Shown: piece by piece, positions 9,594-17,437 of the stretch
Position numbering within the stretch: the first letter of the stretch is position 1
How the letters are laid out: every line of letters begins with the position of its first letter
Source of the DNA: Aulosira sp. FACHB-615
GTDB lineage: Bacteria > Cyanobacteriota > Cyanobacteriia > Cyanobacteriales > Nostocaceae
Assembly: GCF_014698045.1 (NCBI RefSeq)
Contig: NZ_JACJSE010000003.1
Span: forward strand, 310,001 to 374,000
Reading direction: 5' to 3'
Length of the DNA stretch: 64,000 bases
The notes under the pieces: model-generated
What the model was told of the DNA's origin: nothing
Seen by the model: only the letters and a program-made list of their open reading frames with translations
The model's database searches: none
Program-made: the position numbers and the translations under genes

Positions 9594-9755
9594 GATTTGA
9601 TTTCTGAATCTAGTTGTGTGGTGCGCGTTCGCAAAGCGTCTCGCAGAGAAGCGCAGCGCAAGCGCGATAGGCAGGGAGTAGGGAATGGGGAGTAGGGAGT
9701 AGGAAAAAAGCCTGACCTGGGTGTACTGGTTTTTTTCATAAATCAAATATGAGTC
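9594..9755. repeat. Dispersed intergenic repeat, copy A
   Basis: This begins GATTTGATTTCTGAATCTAG and ends with TTTTTTTCATAAATCAAATATGAGTC. A second copy with the same two ends lies at 61,843-61,967. Between the ends sit GGGAGTA heptamers and, only in copy A, an extra GC-rich block. It looks like a mobile or recombining non-coding repeat. Short ORFs across it are not believed. Confidence 0.72.
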
Positions 9756-9790
9756 CTATATCATCTGTAATTGATAGCTGAAATTATCGT

Positions 9791-10051
9791 CTAATTCAGC
9801 AGAGCTTCATACTCGTCATGATTACCAATCCAGAACCAATAATAATCGTCGTCCTTTTTCAAAGCTAATGCGCGATAACCACCACTAATACGCGCAGACC
9901 ATAGATTCTTGTCTACTTTTTTGAAGTGTAAAGAAGGATGCACAGGATTTTCTTGCCAAAGTTGATATGCTTTTCTTGCTTGTTCCTTCACTTCTGGAGC
10001 TAATTTTGCATAGGCTTGCCAAAAGTCAGGGGTTGTGAAGGACTTCATCAA
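9791..10051 (-). CDS. RelE/ParE-like toxin
   Basis: An 86-residue small basic protein with a RelE/ParE fold signature: an N-terminal helix pair (FWQAYAKLAPEVKEQARKAYQLW) then strands around LHFKKVDKNLWSARISGGYRAL and YYWFWIGNHDEYEALL. Toxins of this family usually cleave mRNA at the ribosome or poison gyrase. Its start overlaps the 3' end of the upstream small gene by 26 bp, as in translationally coupled toxin-antitoxin pairs. Confidence 0.75.
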   Translation of the reverse strand: MMKSFTTPDFWQAYAKLAPEVKEQARKAYQLWQENPVHPSLHFKKVDKNLWSARISGGYRALALKKDDDYYWFWIGNHDEYEALLN

Positions 10052-10247
10052 GATCCCTTACTTTGTTATCTATAATATCTGCCTCTGCTTTAGCAATCAG
10101 CTTATTCAACTTTCCTGACACTGCATCTGTTTCAATTTGCTGATCCCACATCTCATCCAAATACTCTTGTAGCCACACAGAGAGTTGGCGGATATCACTT
10201 TCAGGTAATTGTTTGATGGCTGCTTCAATGTCTCGTAAGGTAGCCAT
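10026..10247 (-). CDS. Antitoxin partner of the RelE-like toxin
   Basis: A 73-residue acidic protein (MATLRDIEAAIKQLPESDI...) with a helical N-terminus and an extended charged C-terminus ending LDEVLHNP, of the kind that wraps a RelE-type toxin. It precedes and overlaps the toxin gene on the same strand. The call depends on context and composition; no DNA-binding motif is certain. Confidence 0.65.
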   Translation of the reverse strand: MATLRDIEAAIKQLPESDIRQLSVWLQEYLDEMWDQQIETDAVSGKLNKLIAKAEADIIDNKVRDLDEVLHNP

Positions 10248-10395
10248 AAGAAAAACTCATGCTTCAGGTTGAATTTATGGTATCACAATCAATTTTTTGC
10301 ATAATCTCTCAAATACTCAGTAGTACAGGGAGAAAAAGCATAACAGAAAGTTCCATGTAATCTCCTTTATCTCTAACTTTTTACTTTTGACTCAC

Positions 10396-11322
10396 TCAGT
10401 GATATTCCGGCTTGATATCTCGTAGCATTAGTTCATCGAGTGCTTGTTGAGGAGTAACTTCACCTTGGAGTAAGCGATAAACTTGCTCTGTAATTGGCAT
10501 ATAAATATTTTGCTGCTTTGCTAATTGCATCAGAACTTGGCAAGTGTTAACTCCTTCGGCCGTTCCTGGCAAATTAGCGAGGACATTTGTCAGGGTTTGA
10601 CCACCAGCCATTTGATAGCCGACTTGGTAGTTACGACTCAAAGGACTATTGCAGGTAGCTAACAAATCTCCCAGACCAGACAAACCATAAAAAGTTTCCG
10701 TTTTCGCACCTAAAAAATTGCCGATGCGAACCATTTCTGTAAGTCCACGGGTGACTAAAGCAGCTTTGGCGTTGGTTCCCAATTTTAAGCCATCGCAGAC
10801 ACCAGCTGCGATCGCCATCACATTCTTGAGTGTTCCCCCTAATTCCACACCCAGGGGGTCGGGATTTGTATAAACCCGGAAACGTGGTGCAGAAAATATT
10901 AACTGCACTTTTTCCGCCGCAGTGGTGATGTTGCTGGCCACTACGGTTGCAGCTGGTAATGATTGTTGAATTTCTGCTGATAAGTTCGGGCCAGATAATA
11001 CCACTACTGGATGATCAGGAAATGCAGCTTGCCAAATTTGTGACGGCGTAGCAGTTGTTTGTGGTTCTAAGCCTTTGGTTGCTGTGACAAAAATTGTTTC
11101 TGGTGAAAGGGGACAAGATTTTACTTGCAAAGCAACATCTCTTACCCCTTTCATGGAAATAGCAGATAGCACTATTTGAGCATTTTGGAGAACAGCTTCT
11201 AGTGTTTCTGTGCCATGACGTGACCATAGCCTAACTTTGTGACCATTGGCCTCTGCTAGATTTGCTAAAGCTGTACCCCAAGCACCTGCACCTAAAATTG
11301 CAATGGTAGTTTCTTGCACCAC
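10396..11322 (-). CDS. gpsA: Glycerol-3-phosphate dehydrogenase [NAD(P)+]
   Basis: A 308-residue enzyme reducing dihydroxyacetone phosphate to sn-glycerol 3-phosphate for membrane lipid synthesis. It has an N-terminal Rossmann motif GAGAWGTALA (residues 11-20) followed by substrate-domain signatures ELGGTLKNVMAIAAG, TRGLTEMVRIG and YGLSGLGDLLATCNSPLSRN. It is slightly shorter than typical GpsA (about 330 residues). A palindromic repeat separates it from the co-oriented lipA; the two genes are 43 bp apart. Confidence 0.95.
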   Translation of the reverse strand: MVQETTIAILGAGAWGTALANLAEANGHKVRLWSRHGTETLEAVLQNAQIVLSAISMKGVRDVALQVKSCPLSPETIFVTATKGLEPQTTATPSQIWQAAFPDHPVVVLSGPNLSAEIQQSLPAATVVASNITTAAEKVQLIFSAPRFRVYTNPDPLGVELGGTLKNVMAIAAGVCDGLKLGTNAKAALVTRGLTEMVRIGNFLGAKTETFYGLSGLGDLLATCNSPLSRNYQVGYQMAGGQTLTNVLANLPGTAEGVNTCQVLMQLAKQQNIYMPITEQVYRLLQGEVTPQQALDELMLRDIKPEYH

Positions 11323-11324
11323 TT

Positions 11325-11387
11325 TTATCAGTTATCAGTTATCAGTTATCAAGTCTACTCCCTGTTTACTGATGACTGATAACTGAT
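11325..11387. repeat. TTATCAG tandem/inverted repeat between lipA and gpsA
   Basis: Three to four tandem TTATCAG units (11,325-11,351) face ACTGATGACTGATAACTGAT about 20 bp later, so the transcript can fold into a stem. The repeat overlaps the final codons of lipA and may attenuate or terminate transcription between lipA and gpsA. Confidence 0.7.
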
Positions 11388-12271
11388 TTATCAGCACTCA
11401 GCACTCGTCGAGGATAACGTTCCATTAATTCCCGGACTTGTTCTGCATGATATGAGCTTCTGGTTAAGGGAGAAGAAACGACTTGCAAAAATCCGAGTTC
11501 TTCACCAAAGGCTTGCCATGCAGCAAATTGTTCTGGGGTAATGAAAGTATCGACTTGCAAATGTTTTTGACTGGGTTGGAGATATTGCCCAATTGTCAAA
11601 ATATCACAATCGACTGCGCGTAAGTCTTGCATCACTTGGCGAATTTCGCTATCGGTTTCGCCAAGTCCTACCATGATGCCCGATTTAGTATAGAGCCAAG
11701 GTGCTATTTGCCGCGATCGCTGCAATAATTCCAATGTGCGATCGTATTTTCCTTGGGGACGCACCCGACGATACAGGCGAGGAACCGTTTCTGTATTATG
11801 GTTAACTACTTCTGGGTTAGCTTGTAGAATTATTGCCAAAGCATCCCAGTTACCACATAAATCAGGAATTAATACCTCAATTGTGGTGTGAGGTGACACA
11901 TTCCGCACCGCCGTAATGCACTCGACAAACTGCGAAGCACCACCATCAGGTAAATCATCTCGGTTAACAGAAGTAATCACCACATGATTTAGCCTCATAC
12001 GGCGGACTGCTTCGGCTAATCTGGCTGGTTCTGTAGGATCTAAAGGTTTTGGTTTTTTCTCAAAATCAATGTCACAGTAAGGACAAGCACGGGTACAAGC
12101 TGGCCCCATAATCAAAAAAGTGGCAGTACCCGCATTGAAGCACTCACCAATATTGGGACAGGATGCTTCCTCGCAAACCGTATTGAGTGCTAAATCCCGC
12201 AAAATTTCTTTAACGTTACCAACGCGCTCCCATTGAGGCGCTTTAACTCGCAACCAGTCTGGCTTTTTCAT
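11366..12271 (-). CDS. lipA: Lipoyl synthase
   Basis: A 301-residue radical-SAM enzyme inserting two sulfurs into protein-bound octanoyl groups. It has the auxiliary cluster motif CEEASCPNIGEC near residues 33-44, the radical-SAM CTRACPYC near residues 59-66, and the conserved C-terminal RSSYHAE Ser ligand. The final residues (SADKSVISHQ) are encoded by the TTATCAG repeat, so the natural C-terminus has been replaced or extended by repeat DNA. It probably forms a unit with gpsA. Confidence 0.96.
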   Translation of the reverse strand: MKKPDWLRVKAPQWERVGNVKEILRDLALNTVCEEASCPNIGECFNAGTATFLIMGPACTRACPYCDIDFEKKPKPLDPTEPARLAEAVRRMRLNHVVITSVNRDDLPDGGASQFVECITAVRNVSPHTTIEVLIPDLCGNWDALAIILQANPEVVNHNTETVPRLYRRVRPQGKYDRTLELLQRSRQIAPWLYTKSGIMVGLGETDSEIRQVMQDLRAVDCDILTIGQYLQPSQKHLQVDTFITPEQFAAWQAFGEELGFLQVVSSPLTRSSYHAEQVRELMERYPRRVLSADKSVISHQ

Positions 12272-12312
12272 AAGTACGCTAAATCAACACTTTCAGCCTA
12301 ATGTGTCTCTTA

Positions 12313-12411
12313 AATGCTCATCTAATGCTCAAAACAGCAATATTTGGCATTTTGGGTTTCATTTCGAGCATTATTTTGTAGCTAGAGAAAATGCTCAACG
12401 AATGCTCAAAA
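12313..12411. repeat. Left-edge AATGCTCA repeats of the small integrative element
   Basis: Two copies of a 22-bp motif, AATGCTCA-N3-AATGCTCAAAA, occur at 12,313-12,334 and 12,390-12,411. The second differs at one base from a copy at 16,814-16,835 next to the integrase start. They could be attachment or integrase arm-type sites marking the left side of the element. Direct proof of an att core is lacking. Confidence 0.5.
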
Positions 12412-12510
12412 AAATTAAACAGCAAACAACTAGCTTGCTAGAAGCTAGGGCGAGTTAAATTTTGAGGGTTTAACTATTTTAATCTCATGTCATACACCGT
12501 GGGATAGCAG

Positions 12511-12575
12511 CGTCTATTTTATCGTCTATTTTATCGACGGTAATATCGACGATAAAACAGACGGGAATATCAACC
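12511..12575. repeat. ATCGTCTATTTT / ATCGACG iteron cluster A
   Basis: Repeats of the form TTTTATCG(T/A)C lie on the plus strand (CGTCTATTTTATCG twice, then ATCGACGG), with an inverted copy ATCGACGATAAAACAGACG. A related cluster sits at 13,581-13,640. Together they flank small genes of the element and look like replication iterons or operators. Confidence 0.6.
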
Positions 12576-12590
12576 AGAATATAGACAACC

Positions 12591-12872
12591 TTACTCTGTG
12601 GTATCAGCCTTTAAAGCATTGATTTTTTCTCTTATAGAAGCAGCTAAGACAGCCGCTTTACTGTAACGTGGGTTAGTTTTTAAATCCTTTGATTGTATTT
12701 CGGCTTCCCATTGGGCAATCTCATCGTCTAATTCAGTAAGGAAGCACAATAGCTCATCAATCTTGCTTGCAATACTAAGTGGAACTCTGACTTGAGTGGT
12801 ATTCTCACCGTATTTAAGCTTACGACCGCCGCCCGGCTTACGCTTGCCTGCTGCTGGTATTCCTCTTGGCAT
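12591..12872 (-). CDS. Small basic protein, possible ribbon-helix-helix regulator
   Basis: A 93-residue protein. The N-terminus is Gly/Lys/Arg-rich (GKRKPGGGRKLKYG). It is followed by TTQVRVPLSIASKIDELL, which resembles the strand-helix start of a ribbon-helix-helix DNA-binding domain, then a charged helical tail. It lies next to the iteron cluster in the integrative element, so control of replication or maintenance is plausible. The function is inferred only. Confidence 0.55.
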   Translation of the reverse strand: MPRGIPAAGKRKPGGGRKLKYGENTTQVRVPLSIASKIDELLCFLTELDDEIAQWEAEIQSKDLKTNPRYSKAAVLAASIREKINALKADTTE

Positions 12873-13016
12873 ATAACCTGAAACCCTTGTATAATAGGCA
12901 TATTCTTATTTATGTGACAAAATAAGAACTATGTCAAGGGTAAGGAGGTACAGCGATAAAAATAAAAAAACCACCGTCAGCTAGTACAGTGGTGAAAAAA
13001 ATATCAGCGTCAGTGA

Positions 13017-13253
13017 TTAGGATTGCTGAACTGCTTTAAATAAATAGTTGAGTGCTATTGTAATGATTTTCTTATCCCCCCAATTACGCCCAAAATTAGG
13101 ATTATCGGTTTTAGTGTTAGAGGCAATAGCGGAAGCCAGAGCAATAATGTCATCAGGGCAATCGGTATGCTTTAACGCTTCACTCCACTGTTCGTAAATC
13201 TCAGGGTTTCTAACCATTGATTTGATTGTAAAAAGAGGTGTGGATTCAGGCAT
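13017..13253 (-). CDS. Hypothetical small protein of the integrative element
   Basis: A 78-residue ORF (MPESTPLFTIKSMV...NYLFKAVQQS) that I do not recognise. It has no hydrophobic segment or clear DNA-binding motif. It is co-oriented with the rep and integrase genes and preceded by a short palindromic stretch around 13,260-13,275. Confidence 0.5.
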   Translation of the reverse strand: MPESTPLFTIKSMVRNPEIYEQWSEALKHTDCPDDIIALASAIASNTKTDNPNFGRNWGDKKIITIALNYLFKAVQQS

Positions 13254-13416
13254 AGTATAGGGTAGACATACATGGTAAATGCTGTTTTTTACCCTATAAA
13301 AAATAACGAATGTGAATCAATAGCTGTTCTTTGAGTTTCACTGAATATTATTTGAAAATTCACATGAAATTCATAATACGAAAAGACAAAAAGGTACAGC
13401 TAGGATAATCACTAAT

Positions 13417-13542
13417 GTGTGTGGATTTAAAGCAGTGAGAATAAGCCTTGAAAACCACCACAGGGATAAGGATAGGCTGATAAGAGCAAGTATCAGAGAT
13501 TGGTTAGAACAGAGTAAATCACTGGTAATTGATAAGCAGTAA
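13417..13542 (+). CDS. Possible 41-residue ribbon-helix-helix peptide (GTG start)
   Basis: On the plus strand, from a GTG at 13,417 to TAA at 13,540-13,542, the reading AVRISLENHHRDKDRLIRASIRDWLEQ looks like the helices of a small regulator. The frame stays open upstream without an ATG. The start is uncertain and the gene may be a remnant. Confidence 0.25.
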   Translation: MCGFKAVRISLENHHRDKDRLIRASIRDWLEQSKSLVIDKQ

Positions 13543-13580
13543 CAAGGTTAGGCAATAGAGGGTATATCCCTAGTTTTAAT

Positions 13581-13640
13581 ACGTCTGTTTTATCGACTAT
13601 ATTATCGACGATTTTATCGACGATTTTATCGACGTAATAA
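13581..13640. repeat. ATCGACGATTTT iteron cluster B
   Basis: At least four near-perfect direct copies of TTTATCGACGA / TATTATCGACGA at 11-12 bp spacing lie just downstream of the 62-aa gene and rep. One-turn spacing of direct repeats is the classic layout of a Rep- or repressor-binding iteron array, so this is a candidate origin. Confidence 0.65.
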
Positions 13641-13657
13641 AAAGGGATATATACACC

Positions 13658-13846
13658 TCATAACTTGCAACGAAACAGGAAACTTAAGTCACACAGCACT
13701 GTACGACCGCAAGGGAACTGAATGTACATGGCATCTCTACGGGAATCATGAGTACTAACTATTTTGCATTCACCTAAAGCTTTATGTATGACGGTCAGTT
13801 TAAATTCCATATATGTCAACGCTGTGTAAAAATTCAATATTTCCAT
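13658..13846 (-). CDS. Hypothetical 62-residue protein
   Basis: The frame is open from 13,927, but I take the ATG at 13,846 (MEILNFYTAL...), which is preceded by an AGAGG ribosome-binding site. The product is short, with a Cys-containing C-terminus (FPCGRTVLCDLSFLFRC). It is not recognised. It lies 29 bp after the rep stop and probably shares its transcript. Confidence 0.45.
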   Translation of the reverse strand: MEILNFYTALTYMEFKLTVIHKALGECKIVSTHDSRRDAMYIQFPCGRTVLCDLSFLFRCKL

Positions 13847-13875
13847 ATTTATGTACCTCTGTTGTTTGATAAGGA

Positions 13876-14895
13876 TTATATTTTTCCGACGGTGGTATTT
13901 TTTTGAGGTAATAACTGTTCCCACCAATCAGAGCGTTTACAACGGTCACGCTTTTTATTTGTCTTGTCTTTGAAATCAAAATATTTTTCATCTGTCGCTA
14001 TTAACGCTATAGCAACCGAAATATTTTCACCGTCGTTAATAAGTTTCATTAGTGCGTCAATAGCTTTTATTGAATAGTCGTTACGTAGCTGTAATTCATA
14101 ACGCAACCATTGGGAATTTATTTTTAATTGCAGTGCCTTGTCGTAGATACGTAATTGCTTATCGCTGTCTTTACTGCCGAAGTAAATTGTTGAGCCTACA
14201 ACCCGCGTTTTAGTAGCACCAAAAAAACTACTAGTTGCCCTAGCGCACTCAAACTTAGCAAGTAGCTCAGGGAAGTTAAAAAAGTCTATAGATAGGTCTA
14301 CCCTTGTTAATTTCACATTAGGGGTAGCTAGGAGCGTCTTTAAGGCTTGTATCTGTTGTAATATACTTAATTGTCCTAAAACACTTCCAGGCACGGTAAA
14401 ACGCATTTTAAGGGCAAATGGTGAGTTATCAGCTTTTGTTGGGTATGAATACTCAAGGTGTATACCGTTGCTGAAATCTATGGCGTGAGAGTAAAGCTGA
14501 TAACCCCGTTCTTTTTTGGTGCGGTTATTGTTGCCAGTATTTTTATGCGCTTTTGCTTGAGTCTTGACCGGATAGGGACTACCAGGAATACCGCCAAATG
14601 TAGTACTGACAAGGGTTTCAAGTGCTTGGTAATCCTGTTGTGTAGGTAAGTTACTGGTAAATGAGATGTGGTCTATGTGTGGGTATGCAAGCTGAGAGTG
14701 TTGCTGGGCAAGGGTTTCGGGTGTAGCGTGTCCATCCAACACGCTGTCAGTTCTATATATATGCCCAAAAAGTTTTTTATTTGATTCACTGCCAGATAAG
14801 TCACACTCGTTATGACTTGTACTAAAGTGAATATCGCTGTTACTATCGCTTATGTCATCTGGTAAAAAGTCACCAGAATCGGATATATTTTTCAT
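13876..14895 (-). CDS. Rolling-circle replication initiation factor (Rep_trans-like)
   Basis: About 339 residues from the ATG at 14,895; a GTG at 14,928 is an alternative start. The central and C-terminal parts carry the replication-initiation-factor pattern: KLTRVDLSIDFF, then a GSTIYFGSKDSDKQLRIYDKALQ segment and WLRYELQLRND. This family nicks a double-strand origin in small plasmids and some integrative elements. Lying between iteron clusters and an integrase, it suggests a replicating or once-replicating integrative element. The catalytic Tyr was not identified with certainty. Confidence 0.72.
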   Translation of the reverse strand: MKNISDSGDFLPDDISDSNSDIHFSTSHNECDLSGSESNKKLFGHIYRTDSVLDGHATPETLAQQHSQLAYPHIDHISFTSNLPTQQDYQALETLVSTTFGGIPGSPYPVKTQAKAHKNTGNNNRTKKERGYQLYSHAIDFSNGIHLEYSYPTKADNSPFALKMRFTVPGSVLGQLSILQQIQALKTLLATPNVKLTRVDLSIDFFNFPELLAKFECARATSSFFGATKTRVVGSTIYFGSKDSDKQLRIYDKALQLKINSQWLRYELQLRNDYSIKAIDALMKLINDGENISVAIALIATDEKYFDFKDKTNKKRDRCKRSDWWEQLLPQKNTTVGKI

Positions 14896-15312
14896 ACAAA
14901 ATTCTGATTGGTGAAGTCTGAAACCCACACGGTTGCAACGTTGTGGGTGTTTTTATGCCTTGAAGCGTAGATGCACTAGTACAAAAATATCATTATCAAT
15001 AGGGGTCAAATATATAAGATTTTTTTATAGGTAGAAGTACCGCAAAATAGAGGTTTTTCACTCTGTGGAGGCATCACGCGATAACGCACTATGGATTTCC
15101 AGATGGTCTATACCCTTCTATGCACAATGGAATTTATCAAGCCTCAATTAGCAAGGGTTTCGAGCCACTGACGCGATAAGTTGAATTTATAAATCAATTG
15201 ACAGTTTCACTCTGGCTTGTGGTGTAGCGTGTGCTAGGTGGGATAGTTGCGATTAATTGCAAGTATGCACAAAGGGATTGAAACTGATGAGAATAAGGTT
15301 TTATAAATAAAA
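14896..15312. other. Intergenic region upstream of rep, no gene seen
   Basis: About 417 bp without a credible ORF. GCGATAACGCACTA and GACGCGATAAG (15,075-15,181) share the core GCGATAA, and CAAGGGTTTCGAGCC lies between them. The rep promoter is probably within the AT-rich part at 14,980-15,030. Confidence 0.4.
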
Positions 15313-15340
15313 AAATAAGGGAATAATTTTATTCCCTTAA
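15313..15340 (-). terminator. Rho-independent terminator of the integrase gene
   Basis: AAGGGAAT (15,317-15,324) pairs with ATTCCCTT (15,331-15,338). On the minus strand the stem is followed by a run of T residues, 20 bp after the integrase stop codon. Confidence 0.8.
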
Positions 15341-15358
15341 AGTGCTTGAAATTATTGA

Positions 15359-16813
15359 TTAATTGTTTTTATTTTCTAGCAGTCTTCTAATCAATTCCTC
15401 TTGTTGTTTCATTTTCTCTTGTTGCTGCTTTAATTCCTCCTTTAATGCTTCAATATCTGATGATTGTTGTGTTACTGAATGAGCTGGTAACTCTGGATTA
15501 ATTTGTAAAGCAATTTGTGACGTATTCCGATAATGTTTAGCTGATATTTTCTCCCCATGCTCACACCAAGCATTAACGATGTCTTTTTCTCGATTTAAGT
15601 CATAAATTTGATGAGTAATAAATGTATGCCTAGTGTTATACGGTGGTAAATATTTTGATACCTTACCCTCCTCAATTAACTCCTCGACTATACCAGAATA
15701 ATAATAAGTGCCACTGGGTCTAAAGCTTCGTTTGCCCCTCCAAATATCACCGAATGCACAATGATTAATTGTATTACCTACACGATTTTTAAAAACAACT
15801 TCGTTAGGTTCTCCTTGTGGTAACTCTTTTAATAAATTCCACAATCTGCCGTCTTTTGGCATCGGAAAAATACGCGTAGTCTCATTTTTCGTTGGTTTGA
15901 ATTTCCTTAGCGTACTACTGTAAGAACGGTCAATAACAATTATTTCCCTATCCCACTTAACATCCCCCCACCATAGAGCTATTGCTTCACCTTGCCTACA
16001 ACCCGTTAAAAACTTAAAGCTTACAAAATGATACCAATGATTAAATCTTGGTTTTTCTGATGTTCTCAAAAACTCCATAATTGATTCTGCTTCATCCCAC
16101 GTAAAAGCAAAATCTTTGCTTTCTACTTCGTCATCCTCTCTATATTCATCCTGTTTTATTTCTTTAACACGCTTTCCGCTTCCTATACCTTCTGTTAATC
16201 CATCAAAATAATTTTTACCAGAATATAAATTTTGTCGGATTACTAGAGCATACGCTTTACTTAAATGACTTAATATTTTTTTGACATTTTGATGGTCACG
16301 ATTATCAAGTAACCACTCTCTAATCTGTAAAGCATTATCACCAACATGATTAATAGCAGTATCAAGATAACGTCGATAAATACCTGTGTGCTTATCTACT
16401 GTTGTTATCGCCCATTCACGCTTTTGGTACTCACAATATATATCCCAAATTTCAAGTGAAGATAACTCTGGTTTAGGTGGTAACTGATTATCTGAAACAA
16501 GAACAAGCCTCGGATTTTTAAGACTAGCTTTTAATCCATACTCTTGCAAAATCTCTTGGTAACGACCGATGTTAAAGTTGCCAGAACCATCATCAAGCTT
16601 CCCTTCTTCAAGTTCCAACTGTAATCGTCTTTGCAACTGACCTGCTTTAACTTCCCATCCACTAACCAACGGGATGCCAGTACTTAGCTTTACTTGTTTA
16701 CCATCCGCGAAATAATTGCGCGGGAAGCACGCTTTAATGCTCTTACTGTCTTCTCTGACAGATACTTGACCTTTTTTAGCCTTGCTTGATGAGGTTTTGA
16801 CGCTGTTTACCAT
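15359..16813 (-). CDS. Tyrosine recombinase / integrase
   Basis: About 484 residues from the ATG at 16,813; a TTG at 16,822 is an alternative. The C-terminal catalytic domain shows the first Arg in LTGCRQGEAIAL, the Arg-His box as YNTRHTFITHQ, and the nucleophile in AKHYRNTS. The N-terminal half is a SAM-like core-binding domain, and the extreme C-terminus is a Gln/Glu-rich coiled coil. Two TTTGAGCATT repeats directly precede the start codon and probably bind the protein. It should catalyse integration and excision of the 12.3-16.8 kb element. Confidence 0.88.
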   Translation of the reverse strand: MVNSVKTSSSKAKKGQVSVREDSKSIKACFPRNYFADGKQVKLSTGIPLVSGWEVKAGQLQRRLQLELEEGKLDDGSGNFNIGRYQEILQEYGLKASLKNPRLVLVSDNQLPPKPELSSLEIWDIYCEYQKREWAITTVDKHTGIYRRYLDTAINHVGDNALQIREWLLDNRDHQNVKKILSHLSKAYALVIRQNLYSGKNYFDGLTEGIGSGKRVKEIKQDEYREDDEVESKDFAFTWDEAESIMEFLRTSEKPRFNHWYHFVSFKFLTGCRQGEAIALWWGDVKWDREIIVIDRSYSSTLRKFKPTKNETTRIFPMPKDGRLWNLLKELPQGEPNEVVFKNRVGNTINHCAFGDIWRGKRSFRPSGTYYYSGIVEELIEEGKVSKYLPPYNTRHTFITHQIYDLNREKDIVNAWCEHGEKISAKHYRNTSQIALQINPELPAHSVTQQSSDIEALKEELKQQQEKMKQQEELIRRLLENKNN

Positions 16814-16835
16814 AATGCTCAAAGAATGCTCAAAA
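16814..16835. repeat. Right-edge AATGCTCA repeat beside the integrase
   Basis: AATGCTCAA-A-GAATGCTCAAAA matches the copy at 12,390-12,411 at 21 of 22 positions in the same orientation. The two are 4.4 kb apart and bracket the rep-integrase element. This is either an attachment site or an operator duplicated at both ends. Confidence 0.5.
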
Positions 16836-17102
16836 TTGGATATTTAATCTTGTAAGTATTGGCTCAACAAGCATTATACACTTTTTCTTGTAACCCAGTC
16901 TGGCTTTACTGTCACAATCCGCTTTTACCACTGAAAGTTATACAAATCTAATCCTAGCAAGCAATCTATATATAGTTGTCATTGGTTATTTTGTTGTGAT
17001 GACATCTATGCAGTTTTAGATCAGCTAATTTTCTGGTTGCTCTACCTACTCTCTTTTTTCGGACATTTATGATATCATAATCAAGATATTGCCTTTTTTT
17101 GG

Positions 17103-17176
17103 CGGGATGTAGCGCAGCTTGGTAGCGCACTTCGTTCGGGACGAAGGGGCCGCTGGTTCGAATCCAGTCATCCCGA
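17103..17176 (+). tRNA. tRNA-Pro (anticodon CGG)
   Basis: A 74-nt cloverleaf. Acceptor stem CGGGATG pairs with CATCCCG, with discriminator A. The D-loop contains AGCTTGGTAGC. The anticodon stem CTTCG/CGAAG encloses the loop TTCGGGA, giving anticodon CGG. The T-arm has GGTTCGAATCC. CCA is not encoded. It is the attachment target of the adjacent V-K CAST, which begins 7 bp after its 3' end and leaves it intact. Confidence 0.96.
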
Positions 17177-17183
17177 TTTAAAG
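17121..17183 (+). other. CAST attachment target: PAM, protospacer and insertion offset
   Basis: GGTA at 17,121-17,124 serves as a GTN-type Cas12k PAM. The 17 bases GCGCACTTCGTTCGGGA at 17,125-17,141 are identical to the truncated guide inside the CAST. The transposon end starts at 17,184, 59 bp past the PAM, in line with the roughly 60-66 bp offset known for V-K CASTs. Confidence 0.9.
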
Positions 17184-17305
17184 TGTCGAATAACTAATTA
17201 TTTGTCGTTGTTAACAGATTAATGTCGTTATTAACAGGCTAATGACGCTATTAACAAATTGATGTCGTTAAACCTGTTCATACATCCGTTAACAAATTAA
17301 TGTCG
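17184..17305. repeat. CRISPR-side transposon end with TnsB-type sites
   Basis: The terminal TGTCGAATAACTAATTATTT...GTCG is followed by four TTAACA(N)4-6ATG(T/A)CG sites, at about 17,211-17,227, 17,231-17,247, 17,251-17,267 and 17,289-17,305. Spacing is 20, 20 and 38 bp. They match the multiple TnsB-binding repeats expected at CAST ends. Confidence 0.88.
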
Positions 17306-17380
17306 ATGAATATATTCTCTAAACCGACTTCAAGGTTTAGTTCCCCCAAAGCCTAACATAACTGTAAATATTCAGGATAA

Positions 17381-17413
17381 TCCCGAACGAAGTGCGCCTT
17401 TCAACCCTCCCGC
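17381..17413 (-). ncRNA. Truncated repeat-spacer (homing crRNA) targeting tRNA-Pro
   Basis: On the minus strand, the truncated repeat GCGGGAGGGTTGAAAG (17,413-17,398) keeps only the 3' end of the array repeat. It is followed directly by the 17-nt guide GCGCACTTCGTTCGGGA (17,397-17,381). The guide is identical to 17,125-17,141 in the tRNA-Pro gene, and the match stops exactly at 17 nt. V-K CASTs use such shortened units for homing to tRNA sites. It lies 24 bp from the last full repeat. Confidence 0.92.
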
Positions 17414-17437
17414 TAAAATTGTAATTCTAAAAAATTT

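Noticed and set aside
9539..9746. Two overlapping small minus-strand ORFs near 9.6 kb
   Set aside because: They are low-complexity translations of the dispersed repeat.
13581..13640. ATCGACG repeats as a CRISPR array
   Set aside because: Units are adjacent 11-12-bp direct repeats with no spacers; iterons fit better.
17103..17176. tRNA-Pro as attachment site of the tyrosine-recombinase element
   Set aside because: No copy of the tRNA 3' end is found at the far edge near 12.3 kb; the AATGCTCA repeats are a better candidate.
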